Source of the DNA: S015-6 sp964384945
Lineage (GTDB): Bacteria > Desulfobacterota > DSWW01
Assembly: GCA_964384945.1 (NCBI GenBank)
Contig: CAYLMK010000007.1
Span: 62,001 to 126,000 of the forward strand
Reading direction: 5' to 3'
Length of the DNA: 64,000 nt
Position numbers and translations under genes: made by a program
In this document: piece after piece, positions 1-8,037 of the stretch
Layout of the letters: each line of letters opens with the position of its first letter
Position numbering within the stretch: position 1 is the first letter of the stretch
The notes under the pieces: model-generated
Database searches by the model: none
What the model was told of the DNA's origin: nothing
The model's input: only the letters and a program-made list of their open reading frames with translations

Positions 1-1960
1 GACGGGGCGGGATCGCCCGGTGCGGAAATGCGAGATCGCCTGTCTGGATGATGCGCCCTACCCTTCGCGGCCCCTGGTGCCGTTCGCCCGCATCGTGCAC
101 GACCGCATCAGCATCGAGGCGGCGCGCGGCTGCCCGCATTCCTGCCGCTTCTGCCAGGCAGGCAACCTCTATCGCCCCTACCGGGAACGGAGTCCGGAGC
201 GGCTGCGCGAGATCGCTCTCGAGAGCCTGGAGAGGACCGGGTACGAACAAGTCTCCCTGCTCGCCCTGAGCATCGGGGACTACTCGTGCCTCGCTCCGCT
301 GGTGCGGGATCTGGCCGAGCGGCTCACGCCGAAGAGGGTGTCGCTTTCCCTTCCCTCTCTCCGGGTGGGCTCCCTGGACGATTCGGTGGTCCGGGAGATC
401 CTGCGGGTGCGCAAGACCGGATTCACCCTGGCCCCGGAGGCGGCGAGCGCGCGGCTCCGAGGGGTCGTGAACAAGACCATCTCCGAGGAGGAACTCCTGC
501 GGACCGCGCACCTGATCGCCCGGCTGGGGTGGCGAACCTTGAAGCTTTACTTCATGATCGGGCTGCCCACCGAGACGCAAGAGGAGGTGGAGGAGATCGT
601 GCGCCTGGCTCAGCGGATCCGCAGCCATGTCAGGACCGCCCGGGCGGGCGGGCTGCAGGTGACCGTAAACGTCTCCACCTTCGTGCCCAAGGCGCACACG
701 CCGCTCCAGTGGGCGGCACAGGAGGCCCCGGAACAGGCCGAGGAGAAGCAGCGTTTTCTCCGGAAACAGCTCCGGCAGCCGGGGTTCCGGCTCAAGTGGC
801 ACGACGTGCGGTTGAGCCTCCTGGAGGGGCTGTTCGCGCGCGGGGACCGGGGCCTCGGCGATCTTCTCGAGACCGCCTACCGGCTCGGATGTCGGAGAGA
901 CGGCTGGAGCGAGTACCTGCGCTTCGATCTCTGGGAGAAGGCCTTCGAACGGACCGGCGTGGATCCGCGGGGCCGCCTCGACCCGCTCCCCGACCCGCAG
1001 GGGCCCCTGCCCTGGGACTGGATCGAGACCGGGATGCGCGTGGAATGGTTTCGACGCGAGTATCGAAAGGCCCTGGCGGCCGAACCCGCTGACTTCGCCT
1101 GCTCGGGCCGGTGCGAGCAGTGCGGGGTCTGCGTGCGGCCCCGCGGCGGACCGCCGGAGCCCGGGGAAGGCGAGCGGGCCGGGTTCCGGCACCTTGCGGG
1201 CGGGGCGCCCCGGACAGCGCTTTCGGTCCGGGGCAAGGGCGAACAGCCGGCCGCGAGGTGGAGGCTCTGCTACGCCAAGAGGCACCCCGCCTCCTGTCTC
1301 AGTCACCTCGAGACGCTCACGCTGTTTCACAGGGCCCTGCGCAGAAGCGGGCTTCCGATCCACTACACGGGAGGGGAACACCCCCACCCCAAGATGGCCT
1401 TCAGCCCGGCCCTTCCGGTCGGCGTGGAAAGCCGGGCCGAATACCTGGACCTCTGGCTTTCGAGCGTCCCGGAGGAAGGGCGGATCGAGCGCGAACTGAA
1501 CGCCGTCCTGCCGGAGGGGATCTCCGTGCTCGAGGCGCGACCGGTTCCGCTGAACGCCTCCTCCCTCGAAGGCAGCATCGCCTGGATGGAGTACGAAATC
1601 CTTTTCCCGGACACCGGGACGGAACCGCCCCGGCAGGAAGACCTCGAGCGGGCGATGCGGGCCTTCCTCGATCCGGCTGCGGCCCCCGGCGCAACGGCCG
1701 GCAGGGAGGGCGCAAAGGAAGACGAGCTTCGGCGGTCGGTGAGGCTCGCCGGCAGGCCGGACGGGCGCGGCCTGCTCTTGCGGATTCATCGCGTCGCGGG
1801 GTCCACGCCGTCCCCGATGCGGGTCGTCGAGTTCCTCCTGGCCTCGCTCGGCCCGACCCGGAACGGGCTCCGCCCCCGGATCCTCAAGACCGATGCCGCC
1901 CTGACGGGCCCGGCTCCTTCGATCCCGTCCCCCAGGAGGAAGACCCGTCATGACAAGTGA
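1..1960 (+). CDS. Radical SAM protein (TIGR03960-like) fused to DUF2344/TIGR03936 domain, 5' truncated
   Basis: The frame is open to the first base, so the N-terminus lies outside the window. The CxxxCxxC cluster motif (CPHSCRFC, bases 131-154) starts the radical SAM domain, which should bind a 4Fe-4S cluster and cleave S-adenosylmethionine. A cysteine cluster (CxxxCxxCGVC, near base 1100) separates it from a C-terminal domain (about bases 1250-1950) with YAKRHPASCLSHLETL and HPHPKMAFSPALPVG, typical of the DUF2344 family. This two-domain protein commonly precedes RNase G in deltaproteobacteria; its substrate is not established. The stop overlaps the start of rng by 11 bp, so the two are probably cotranscribed. 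Confidence 0.9.
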   Translation, partial: TGRDRPVRKCEIACLDDAPYPSRPLVPFARIVHDRISIEAARGCPHSCRFCQAGNLYRPYRERSPERLREIALESLERTGYEQVSLLALSIGDYSCLAPLVRDLAERLTPKRVSLSLPSLRVGSLDDSVVREILRVRKTGFTLAPEAASARLRGVVNKTISEEELLRTAHLIARLGWRTLKLYFMIGLPTETQEEVEEIVRLAQRIRSHVRTARAGGLQVTVNVSTFVPKAHTPLQWAAQEAPEQAEEKQRFLRKQLRQPGFRLKWHDVRLSLLEGLFARGDRGLGDLLETAYRLGCRRDGWSEYLRFDLWEKAFERTGVDPRGRLDPLPDPQGPLPWDWIETGMRVEWFRREYRKALAAEPADFACSGRCEQCGVCVRPRGGPPEPGEGERAGFRHLAGGAPRTALSVRGKGEQPAARWRLCYAKRHPASCLSHLETLTLFHRALRRSGLPIHYTGGEHPHPKMAFSPALPVGVESRAEYLDLWLSSVPEEGRIERELNAVLPEGISVLEARPVPLNASSLEGSIAWMEYEILFPDTGTEPPRQEDLERAMRAFLDPAAAPGATAGREGAKEDELRRSVRLAGRPDGRGLLLRIHRVAGSTPSPMRVVEFLLASLGPTRNGLRPRILKTDAALTGPAPSIPSPRRKTRHDK

Positions 1961-3536
1961 GCTGGTGATCAATGTGACGCCGCATGCGACCCGGGCGGCC
2001 CTGATCGAAAACGGGGTCGTCACCGAGCTGTTCATCGAGAGGGACCGGAAGAAGGGCTTCGTAGGCAACATCTACAAGGGCCGGATCCTGCGGGTGCTGC
2101 CCGGGATGCAGGCCGCCTTCGTGGACATTGGGCTTGATCGGGCGGCCTTTCTCTACGTCTCGGACGTCTTTTGCGACGACCTGAAGGACTACAGCTTTTT
2201 CCTGCAGGACGAGGAGGAGGAAGAGAGGGCGGGCGAGGCCTTTCCCGAGCCCCCCGAGGAGGCCGCCGAGGAGGGGAACGGCGAGGAGGAGGAACTTTAC
2301 AGGTACGTGTTTCCGCGGAAACCGGCGCCCCAGGAAATGCACATCGAGGATGTCCTTAAGGAAGGCCAGGAGATCCTCGTGCAGGTCACCAAGGACCCGC
2401 TGGGGACCAAGGGACCCCGGGTGACGATGCACGCCTCGCTCCCGGGGCGTCATCTGGTCTTCATGCCCACGGTCAATCACATCGGCGTCTCGCGGCGCAT
2501 CGAGGACGAAAAGGAGCGGGAGCGGCTCAAGAAGATCATCGAAAAAATCAAGCCGCCCGACTCCGGATTCATCGTCAGGACGGTCAGCAGGGGGAAGTGG
2601 GAGAAGGAACTGAAGGCGGACATGGACTACCTGATCAAGATGTGGGAGAGCGTCACGCAGCGCCAGGAACAGGCAAGCGCCCCTGCCCTGCTGCACCAGG
2701 ACCTGGACCTGACCCTGCGGCTCATCCGCGACATCTTCACCCCGGACATCAGCCGACTCGTCATCGATTCGGCCGAAGAGTACACGAAGGTGATCTCCTT
2801 CGTCGAAACCTTCATGCCGAAGCTCCGCAACCAGGTCTTCCACTATGACAGGGAAGAGCCCATCTTCGATGCCTATCGCGTCGAGGTGCAGATCAGCGAG
2901 GCCCTCCGGAGGAAGGTCTGGTTGAAGTCAGGCGGGTACATCGTCATTGACGAGACGGAGGCCCTGACGGCCATCGACGTGAACACGGGAAAGTTCGTGG
3001 GGCATCGAAACCTCGAGGACACGATCCTCAAGACAAACCTCGAGGCGGTCAAGGAGATCGTCTATCAGATCCGGCTCCGGAACATCGGCGGGATCATCAT
3101 CATCGATTTCATCGACATGGAGAAGAGGGAGAACCGGGAGGATGTCTTTCACGCCCTGGGGGAGGCCCTGAAGGCGGACCGGGCCCAGACCAATATCACC
3201 AAGATTTCCGACCTGGGCCTGGTCGAGATGACCCGGAAGCGCACGCGGGAGAGCATCCTGCGGACCCTCTGCGAGCCTTGCGCGCACTGCGACGGAAAGG
3301 GGTACGTGAAATCCCGCCAGACGATCTGCTACGAGATCTTCCGGCAGATCCGCCGGGAGTGCCTCGGCTTCCAGGGGCAGAAGATCGTCCTGAATCTCCA
3401 TCCTGACATCGCCGGCTATATCTATTCCGAGGAGAACGAAGGCCTCGAGAGCCTCGAGAGGGAATGCGGCAGGAAGATCCTGATCAAGACCCGCTACGAT
3501 TTCCACGTCGAGCAATTCGAGATCTCCGCGTACTGA
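1950..3536 (+). CDS. rng: Ribonuclease G (RNase E/G family)
   Basis: 528 aa endoribonuclease for rRNA 5' processing and mRNA decay. The N-terminal S1 domain (about residues 35-130) starts at GFVGNIYKGRILRVLPGMQA and is split by a very acidic insert (about residues 87-115, mostly Glu). The DNase I-like catalytic part has the two metal-binding aspartates in AIDVNTGKFVG and IIIDFIDM. A cysteine-rich zinc-link (CEPCAHCDGKG, about residue 440) follows. There is no long C-terminal scaffold, so this is RNase G-like rather than RNase E. It starts within the end of the radical SAM gene. Confidence 0.95.
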   Translation: MTSELVINVTPHATRAALIENGVVTELFIERDRKKGFVGNIYKGRILRVLPGMQAAFVDIGLDRAAFLYVSDVFCDDLKDYSFFLQDEEEEERAGEAFPEPPEEAAEEGNGEEEELYRYVFPRKPAPQEMHIEDVLKEGQEILVQVTKDPLGTKGPRVTMHASLPGRHLVFMPTVNHIGVSRRIEDEKERERLKKIIEKIKPPDSGFIVRTVSRGKWEKELKADMDYLIKMWESVTQRQEQASAPALLHQDLDLTLRLIRDIFTPDISRLVIDSAEEYTKVISFVETFMPKLRNQVFHYDREEPIFDAYRVEVQISEALRRKVWLKSGGYIVIDETEALTAIDVNTGKFVGHRNLEDTILKTNLEAVKEIVYQIRLRNIGGIIIIDFIDMEKRENREDVFHALGEALKADRAQTNITKISDLGLVEMTRKRTRESILRTLCEPCAHCDGKGYVKSRQTICYEIFRQIRRECLGFQGQKIVLNLHPDIAGYIYSEENEGLESLERECGRKILIKTRYDFHVEQFEISAY

Positions 3537-3695
3537 GCCGATTGCTCCCCGGGCTATGAAATGTTTTGCGATCGGTGAAATAATTCGCGGCCGTTGCCGG
3601 CCCGCCCTCGATTGCGGCCCGCCCGCCCCTCTTCTAACCGCCTGATGTGCAAGGCATTCCCTTGCCGCAACGTTTTTCAGAAACGGGCGGCTGCC

Positions 3696-3711
3696 TGGTA
3701 CGGGTCTTGCA
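3696..3711 (+). promoter_or_regulatory. Sigma-54 promoter for the CheW-like gene
   Basis: TGGTACGGGTCTTGCA matches the -24/-12 consensus TGGYACGNNNNTTGCA at every fixed position. Expected transcription start is near 3722, followed by AGGAGG at 3738-3743 and the TTG start at 3755. Confidence 0.8.
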
Positions 3712-3754
3712 CCAAGGGGCCGGGAACGCAAATGCGCAGGAGGGAAGCGGCGCC

Positions 3755-4243
3755 TTGAGCACCTTGTACAGAAGTATCGAGGTCCTGCGCTTCGAGGTGG
3801 CGAACCGGAGCTTCTGTGTGGACGTGGACCAGGTTCTTGGGGTGATCTCCCTGCCCGCGAGCCTCCGGGAGGCGCCTTCCGTGGTGCCGTTCCACAACGA
3901 GGAGATCCCCGTCTATTGCCTGGAGAGGCTGCTCGATTTCGAGGAAAGGCCCGCACACTGCCCCCAGGAGATCATCGTCCTTGCCGGGCCCAAGGAGAAG
4001 TACGGGATCTCCGTGGACCTGATCGGCCAGATCTACAAGGTGCCGGTTCACCGGTCGATCTTCCGCTTTCCCGCATCCGACCGGACGGGCATCAAGATGT
4101 TCGGAGTCTGGGGGATGGCCGTGCTGGCCAACGAGCTGGCCCTGATTCTGGAGCCCCAGCAGCTCTTGCGGGAGCAAGCCGGCCGCGAGCCCGAGAGCCG
4201 GGATACAGCAGCACCGAGACCGGCTGCGGCCGCGGGCGCGTGA
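3755..4243 (+). CDS. CheW-like single-domain chemotaxis/scaffold protein
   Basis: About 162 aa. The sequence shows a CheW fold: a first beta strand FEVANRSFCVDVDQVLGVISLP, then PVYCLERLLDF and a YGISVDLIGQIYKVPV strand pair, as in CheW proteins that couple receptors to CheA. Residues after about 135 form a charged, Ala/Pro-rich tail. The TTG start was chosen because a sigma-54 promoter (3696-3711) and AGGAGG (3738-3743) lie just upstream; the in-frame ATG at 3647 is upstream of that promoter. No cheA, receptor or methylation genes are nearby. It sits between rng and rplU but is probably its own transcription unit, tied to the flagellar regulon by its promoter. Confidence 0.8.
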   Translation: MSTLYRSIEVLRFEVANRSFCVDVDQVLGVISLPASLREAPSVVPFHNEEIPVYCLERLLDFEERPAHCPQEIIVLAGPKEKYGISVDLIGQIYKVPVHRSIFRFPASDRTGIKMFGVWGMAVLANELALILEPQQLLREQAGREPESRDTAAPRPAAAAGA

Positions 4244-4325
4244 CCGCGGCCGCGGGGCGTTCCGGCCCTTGCCCCCGCCCCTTTGGCGTTTCCCTTATCC
4301 CTTCCGCGCCTCCCGATGCCTTCCA

Positions 4326-4354
4326 TTGACTTTGCGAGCGAATCTCTTTATTCT
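4326..4354 (+). promoter_or_regulatory. Sigma-70 promoter for rplU-rpmA
   Basis: TTGACT (4326-4331), 17-bp spacer, TATTCT (4349-4354), about 65 bp ahead of rplU. It lies in the only AT-richer stretch of this region, as expected for a ribosomal protein operon. Confidence 0.65.
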
Positions 4355-4419
4355 TACTGTTTTGAATCCGAAGGCTTGCAGCACGGCCTCACCCCGTAAC
4401 AGGAACAGAGGAATCGAGC

Positions 4420-4776
4420 ATGTACGCGATCGTCCAGGCAGGAGGGAAGCAGTACCGCGTTCGCGAGGGCGATGTCGTCCGGATCGAGAAGACGGACGGA
4501 GAGCCGGGACAGGAAATCCTCCTCGACAAGATTCTCCTCGTCGGCAACGACGAGGAGGGCGTCCGGGTGGGAACCCCCTTCCTCGAGGACGTTCGGGTCC
4601 GCGCGGAGATCCTCGCCCAGAGGCGGGGCCGCAAGGTCGTCGTCTTCAAGTTCAAGCGGCGCAAGAACCACAGGAAGAAGCAGGGCCACCGGCAGGCATA
4701 CACCGGCATCCGGATCAAGGCGATCGAGCGGGGCCGGGCAATCGCGGAACAAGGCGGGGACTCCCATGGCACATAA
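4420..4776 (+). CDS. rplU: 50S ribosomal protein L21
   Basis: 118 aa. It starts MYAIVQAGGKQYRVREGDVV and contains the L21 signature region VVVFKFKRRKNHRKKQGHRQ. It binds 23S rRNA in the large subunit. Bacterial L21 is usually about 103 aa; here a short C-terminal extension (about 12 residues) reads over the start of rpmA, an 11-bp overlap suggesting translational coupling. A sigma-70 promoter precedes it. Confidence 0.97.
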   Translation: MYAIVQAGGKQYRVREGDVVRIEKTDGEPGQEILLDKILLVGNDEEGVRVGTPFLEDVRVRAEILAQRRGRKVVVFKFKRRKNHRKKQGHRQAYTGIRIKAIERGRAIAEQGGDSHGT

Positions 4777-5017
4777 GAAGGGGACCGGAAGCTCGCGAAA
4801 CGGGCGGGACAGCGCCGGGCAGAGACGAGGGATCAAGATCTTCGACGGGCAGGCCGTCCGGGCGGGCAACATCCTGATCCGGCAGCTCGGCACGGTCGTC
4901 CACCCGGGCAAGAATGTCGGCGTGGGGAGGGACTACACGCTCTTCGCCAAGGTGGACGGGGTGGCCAAGTACCAGAAGAAGGGGGAGAAGAAGTTCGTTC
5001 ATGTTCAGCCGGCCTGA
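4766..5017 (+). CDS. rpmA: 50S ribosomal protein L27
   Basis: 83 aa. MAHKKGTGSSRNGRDSAGQR is the canonical L27 N-terminus without the cleavable extension seen in Firmicutes. It then has the conserved GNILIRQLGTVVHPGKNVG core. The N-terminal tail reaches the peptidyl transferase centre. The start lies inside the end of rplU. The obg gene follows after 58 bp. Confidence 0.97.
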   Translation: MAHKKGTGSSRNGRDSAGQRRGIKIFDGQAVRAGNILIRQLGTVVHPGKNVGVGRDYTLFAKVDGVAKYQKKGEKKFVHVQPA

Positions 5018-5075
5018 AAGCTCTCCCCACTCGCGCCCCCTTTCCCACCCCGTCCCAGATCGAACCCAAGCGTTC

Positions 5076-6125
5076 ATGCGATTCATCGATGAAGCGCAGA
5101 TCGACGTTCAAGCCGGCAACGGCGGGGACGGCTGTCGAAGCTTTCTTCGGGAGAAATACAGGCCCAAGGGCGGTCCGGACGGGGGAGACGGCGGCAAGGG
5201 CGGCGATATCGTTTTGGTGGCGGACGGCAAAAGGAACACCTTGCTGGAACTCCATCTCCAGAGGCGTTACCGCGCGGAGCCGGGCCGACGAGGCCGCGGA
5301 AAGAATCAGCACGGCCGGAAGGGGAAGGATCGGATCGTACGGGTTCCGGTCGGCACCCTCGTGCGCGACGCGCAGGACCGCAGCCTGCTTGCGGACCTGC
5401 GCGTCCCCGGGCAGGAGTGCATCGTGGCCCGGGGCGGAGCGGGAGGCCGCGGAAACGCCCGGTTCGTGACCCCCTCTTCACGGCTTCCCGAACAGTTCGA
5501 GAGAGGGACGCCGGGCGAGGTGCGAAGGCTCCACCTGGAACTCAAGCTCCTGGCCGATGTCGGCCTCGTCGGGTTCCCCAACGCCGGCAAGTCCACGCTC
5601 CTGGCAAGGCTCTCCTCGGCAAGGCCCAAGATCGCCGACTACCCCTTCACCACCCTGGTCCCTCAGCTCGGCCTGGTTCGCGTGGACGAGGACCGGAGCT
5701 TTGTCCTGGCGGACATACCCGGCATTCTGCCCGGAGCGGCGGAGGGCGTGGGCCTGGGCATTCGTTTTCTCCGGCACATCGAGCGCACCTCGGTGCTCCT
5801 TTTCCTGATCGACCTGGGAGATCCGACCGCAGAGGATCCCCTGGGGACCTATCGGGCCCTGGAGAGGGAGCTTTCGCGCTTCTCCGAGAGGCTCCCGGAG
5901 AAGCGAAGGGTCGTTGTCTTCAACAAGACCGACCTTCCCCTGGCGGCCGAGCGACGGGAGCGGCTCTCCCCCCCGCCCGGCCTGGAGGAAGACCGCCTGT
6001 TTTTTGTCTCCGCGCTGACCGGCAGCGGCCTCGGACCGTTGGTCCGCGGCCTGTTCCGGCTTGTGCATGCGTCCCGACAGGAAGAGCCGCCTCCCTCCCT
6101 TGAAGAGAGCCGAGGTACTTCGTGA
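5076..6125 (+). CDS. obgE: GTPase Obg/CgtA, ribosome assembly
   Basis: 349 aa. The glycine-rich Obg fold (residues 1-158) starts MRFIDEAQIDVQAGNGGDG. The G domain carries G1 GFPNAGKST (about residue 165), G3 DIPG and G4 NKTD. There is no C-terminal OCT extension, so it is the shorter Obg form. Obg acts in late 50S assembly and growth/stress signalling. ATG 5076 was chosen because the Obg fold begins exactly there. Its last 4 bases overlap the GTG start of nadD. Confidence 0.96.
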   Translation: MRFIDEAQIDVQAGNGGDGCRSFLREKYRPKGGPDGGDGGKGGDIVLVADGKRNTLLELHLQRRYRAEPGRRGRGKNQHGRKGKDRIVRVPVGTLVRDAQDRSLLADLRVPGQECIVARGGAGGRGNARFVTPSSRLPEQFERGTPGEVRRLHLELKLLADVGLVGFPNAGKSTLLARLSSARPKIADYPFTTLVPQLGLVRVDEDRSFVLADIPGILPGAAEGVGLGIRFLRHIERTSVLLFLIDLGDPTAEDPLGTYRALERELSRFSERLPEKRRVVVFNKTDLPLAAERRERLSPPPGLEEDRLFFVSALTGSGLGPLVRGLFRLVHASRQEEPPPSLEESRGTS

Positions 6126-6820
6126 GTCCATCGACGCAAGGCGCCCTGTCCGGCTCGAAGGGCATCGGGTTGTTCGGCGGGACCTTTGATCCGATCCATC
6201 ACGGGCACCTGCGGGCCGGCGAAGAGGTCCGCCAGGCCTTTTCGCTTGCCTGGGTCGAGTTCCTTCCCGCGCGCGTTCCCCCGCACAAGACGGGCCGGCC
6301 CGTCACCGACGTGGAGCACAGGATCGCCATGCTGCGGCTCGCCGTGGAGGGGAACCCCTACTTCCGGGTCTCCGAGGCCGAGGCCAACCGGGAAGGGGTC
6401 TCCTACCTCGTGGACACGCTCCGTGCCTACCGGGATCGCTGCCCTCCCGACGTATCGCTCTACTTCGTCCTGGGGATGGACAGCTTTCGTGAGATCGCCA
6501 CCTGGCACAGCTATCCCGAGCTGTTCTCCCTGTCGCATTTCATCGTGATCACCCGGCCCGGCTACCCGAGGCCCGCCCTGTCCACGGTCGTTGCGCAGGA
6601 GGTTGCCTCCCGCTTCGCGCCGTCGCGGGAGCACGAGGACTGCCTGGAGCATGCGGAAGGCAAGCGCATCCATTTCTGCGAGACCACCCTGCTCGACATA
6701 TCCGCGAGCCGGCTCCGCGCCTGGATCCGCGAAGGAAGGTCGGTGCGCTACCTGACGCCGGAGCCGGTGTGGGCCTACGCGCAGGACAAGGGCCTGTACA
6801 CGAACATGAGGAAGGAGTGA
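6122..6820 (+). CDS. nadD: Nicotinate-nucleotide adenylyltransferase
   Basis: 232 aa nucleotidyltransferase making deamido-NAD from nicotinate mononucleotide and ATP. It shows GLFGGTFDPIHHGHL with the (H/T)xGH nucleotide-binding motif (HHGH), the VPPHK segment and a C-terminal ISASRLRAWIREGRSVRYL motif (ISxxxIR type). The GTG start overlaps the obg stop (GTGA). The next gene, rsfS, starts 1 bp after its end, a usual nadD-rsfS-rlmH order. Confidence 0.95.
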   Translation: MSPSTQGALSGSKGIGLFGGTFDPIHHGHLRAGEEVRQAFSLAWVEFLPARVPPHKTGRPVTDVEHRIAMLRLAVEGNPYFRVSEAEANREGVSYLVDTLRAYRDRCPPDVSLYFVLGMDSFREIATWHSYPELFSLSHFIVITRPGYPRPALSTVVAQEVASRFAPSREHEDCLEHAEGKRIHFCETTLLDISASRLRAWIREGRSVRYLTPEPVWAYAQDKGLYTNMRKE

Positions 6821-6821
6821 A

Positions 6822-7277
6822 ATGCCGACGACCCGCTCCCGCCGTTCACGAAGCCCTTCGCCGAAAATCGACGCCAAGGAAAAGGCCCTTCGGTGCGCAG
6901 GCTGGGCCCTGGAGAAGAAGGCGCAAGAGGTGGTGCTCCTCCACGTGGGCGCCCTGACGCCGATCACGGAGTATTTTCTCATCTGCTCGGGTCGCTCGGT
7001 CCGGCAGACGCAGGCGATCGTGGAGCACATCCGGATGCGCCTGAAGAAGGAATGGAAGGAAATCCCCCTGGGCGTCGAGGGGGAAAAGGAGGGATCCTGG
7101 GTGCTCCTCGATTGCGACGATCTGGTCGTCCACGTCTTCGACGAGCCCACACGCGACCTCTACGGGCTGGAGAAGCTCTGGTCCGACGCGCCCCGGGTGA
7201 CCGATCGCCGGCTGGAGGAAGAAGCGGAACGGGCCGCGAGGGACCGGCCGGGCGAGGAGGAAGATTGGGAGGACTGA
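6822..7277 (+). CDS. rsfS: Ribosomal silencing factor RsfS
   Basis: 151 aa. The core (residues 15-125) has ITEYFLICSGRSVRQTQAI and GSWVLLDCDDLVVHVF, diagnostic of RsfS/YbeB/Iojap. RsfS binds L14 and blocks subunit joining when nutrients are low. A basic N-terminal extension (about 14 residues) and an acidic C-terminal tail flank the domain. It follows nadD directly and overlaps rlmH by 13 bp. Confidence 0.94.
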   Translation: MPTTRSRRSRSPSPKIDAKEKALRCAGWALEKKAQEVVLLHVGALTPITEYFLICSGRSVRQTQAIVEHIRMRLKKEWKEIPLGVEGEKEGSWVLLDCDDLVVHVFDEPTRDLYGLEKLWSDAPRVTDRRLEEEAERAARDRPGEEEDWED

Positions 7278-7744
7278 GCCTTACGGTCGTTCACGTGGGC
7301 GAGCCCAGGGCCCCGTTCGTCCGCTCCGGGATCGAACACTACCGCAGGAAGATCCTGCCGCTGGCCTCCCTCGAGTTCAAGACCGTCCGCGAAGAGCCGC
7401 TCCGCAAGGGGCGGCCGCCCGAGGATGTGCGGCGGCGGGAGGCGGAGCGATTCCGAAAGACCCGGGGGGACCGGACGGCCTGGGTGGTTCTGGCCGAGGG
7501 CGGCAAGCCCGTCGATTCCGAGGAATTCGCCGCCCTGCTCGGGAAGTGGATGGTCCAGGGCACCTCCCGGGTCGCCTTCCTGGTCGGCGGCCCCTGCGGG
7601 CTGGCCCCGGAACTCTGCGAGGAGGCCGATCTCGTGCTGTCGCTTTCCGCCATGACGCTCTCCCACGAACTGGCCCTGCTCGTCCTCGTGGAACAGATCT
7701 ACCGCGCCCTGGCCATCCTGAACAAGATTCCTTACCCGAGGTGA
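7265..7744 (+). CDS. rlmH: 23S rRNA (pseudouridine-1915-N3)-methyltransferase RlmH
   Basis: About 159 aa SPOUT-class methyltransferase of the large subunit. It shows LTVVHVGEPRAPFVRSGIEH at the N-terminus, the knot-forming VAFLVGGPCGLAPE and the C-terminal LSLSAMTLSHELALLVLVEQ, ending NKIPYPR near the usual YHR terminus. The TTG at 7265 is preferred: an AGGAGG (7255-7260) lies 4 nt upstream and the length fits the family (about 155 aa). The C-terminal HR is PR here, a small deviation from the common YHR ending. Confidence 0.92.
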   Translation: MGGLSLTVVHVGEPRAPFVRSGIEHYRRKILPLASLEFKTVREEPLRKGRPPEDVRRREAERFRKTRGDRTAWVVLAEGGKPVDSEEFAALLGKWMVQGTSRVAFLVGGPCGLAPELCEEADLVLSLSAMTLSHELALLVLVEQIYRALAILNKIPYPR

Positions 7745-7902
7745 CCTCGCGGTCCGCAACGTCCTTTCCCCCTGTGGATCTTCGTGCACGAAGAGAATGC
7801 GCGTCCCTCTGCTCCGGCCGTGCCCCGGCCGAGGGCGCGCCCGCGGAATAACGGAGCCCTGGCGCCCTGTTTGCCGGGCAAGGGCCGGTCACAGGAAGTA
7901 CG

Positions 7903-7918
7903 TGGCACGACAGATGCT
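7903..7918 (+). promoter_or_regulatory. Putative sigma-54 promoter upstream of comF
   Basis: TGGCACGACAGATGCT has a perfect -24 half (TGGCACG) and a -12 half one base off (ATGCT for TTGCT), with correct GG-N10-GC spacing. It lies in the 293-bp gap between rlmH and comF. A role in comF expression is unexpected, so chance is possible. Confidence 0.45.
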
Positions 7919-8037
7919 CGCAAGGAAGCTGTCTCGCGTTTGGTCATGCCGTCCGAGGCTCGGATTGGCGGGTGAATCGACCCCCCGACTCGAAGGCGGC
8001 GGCACAGATCCGCCGCACAGGAGAGGAGGCGCATCGC

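Noticed and set aside
4199..4262. GC-rich inverted repeat at the end of the CheW-like gene as a terminator
   Set aside because: GCGGCCGC is self-palindromic and recurs by composition; there is no U-tract and no clean loop.
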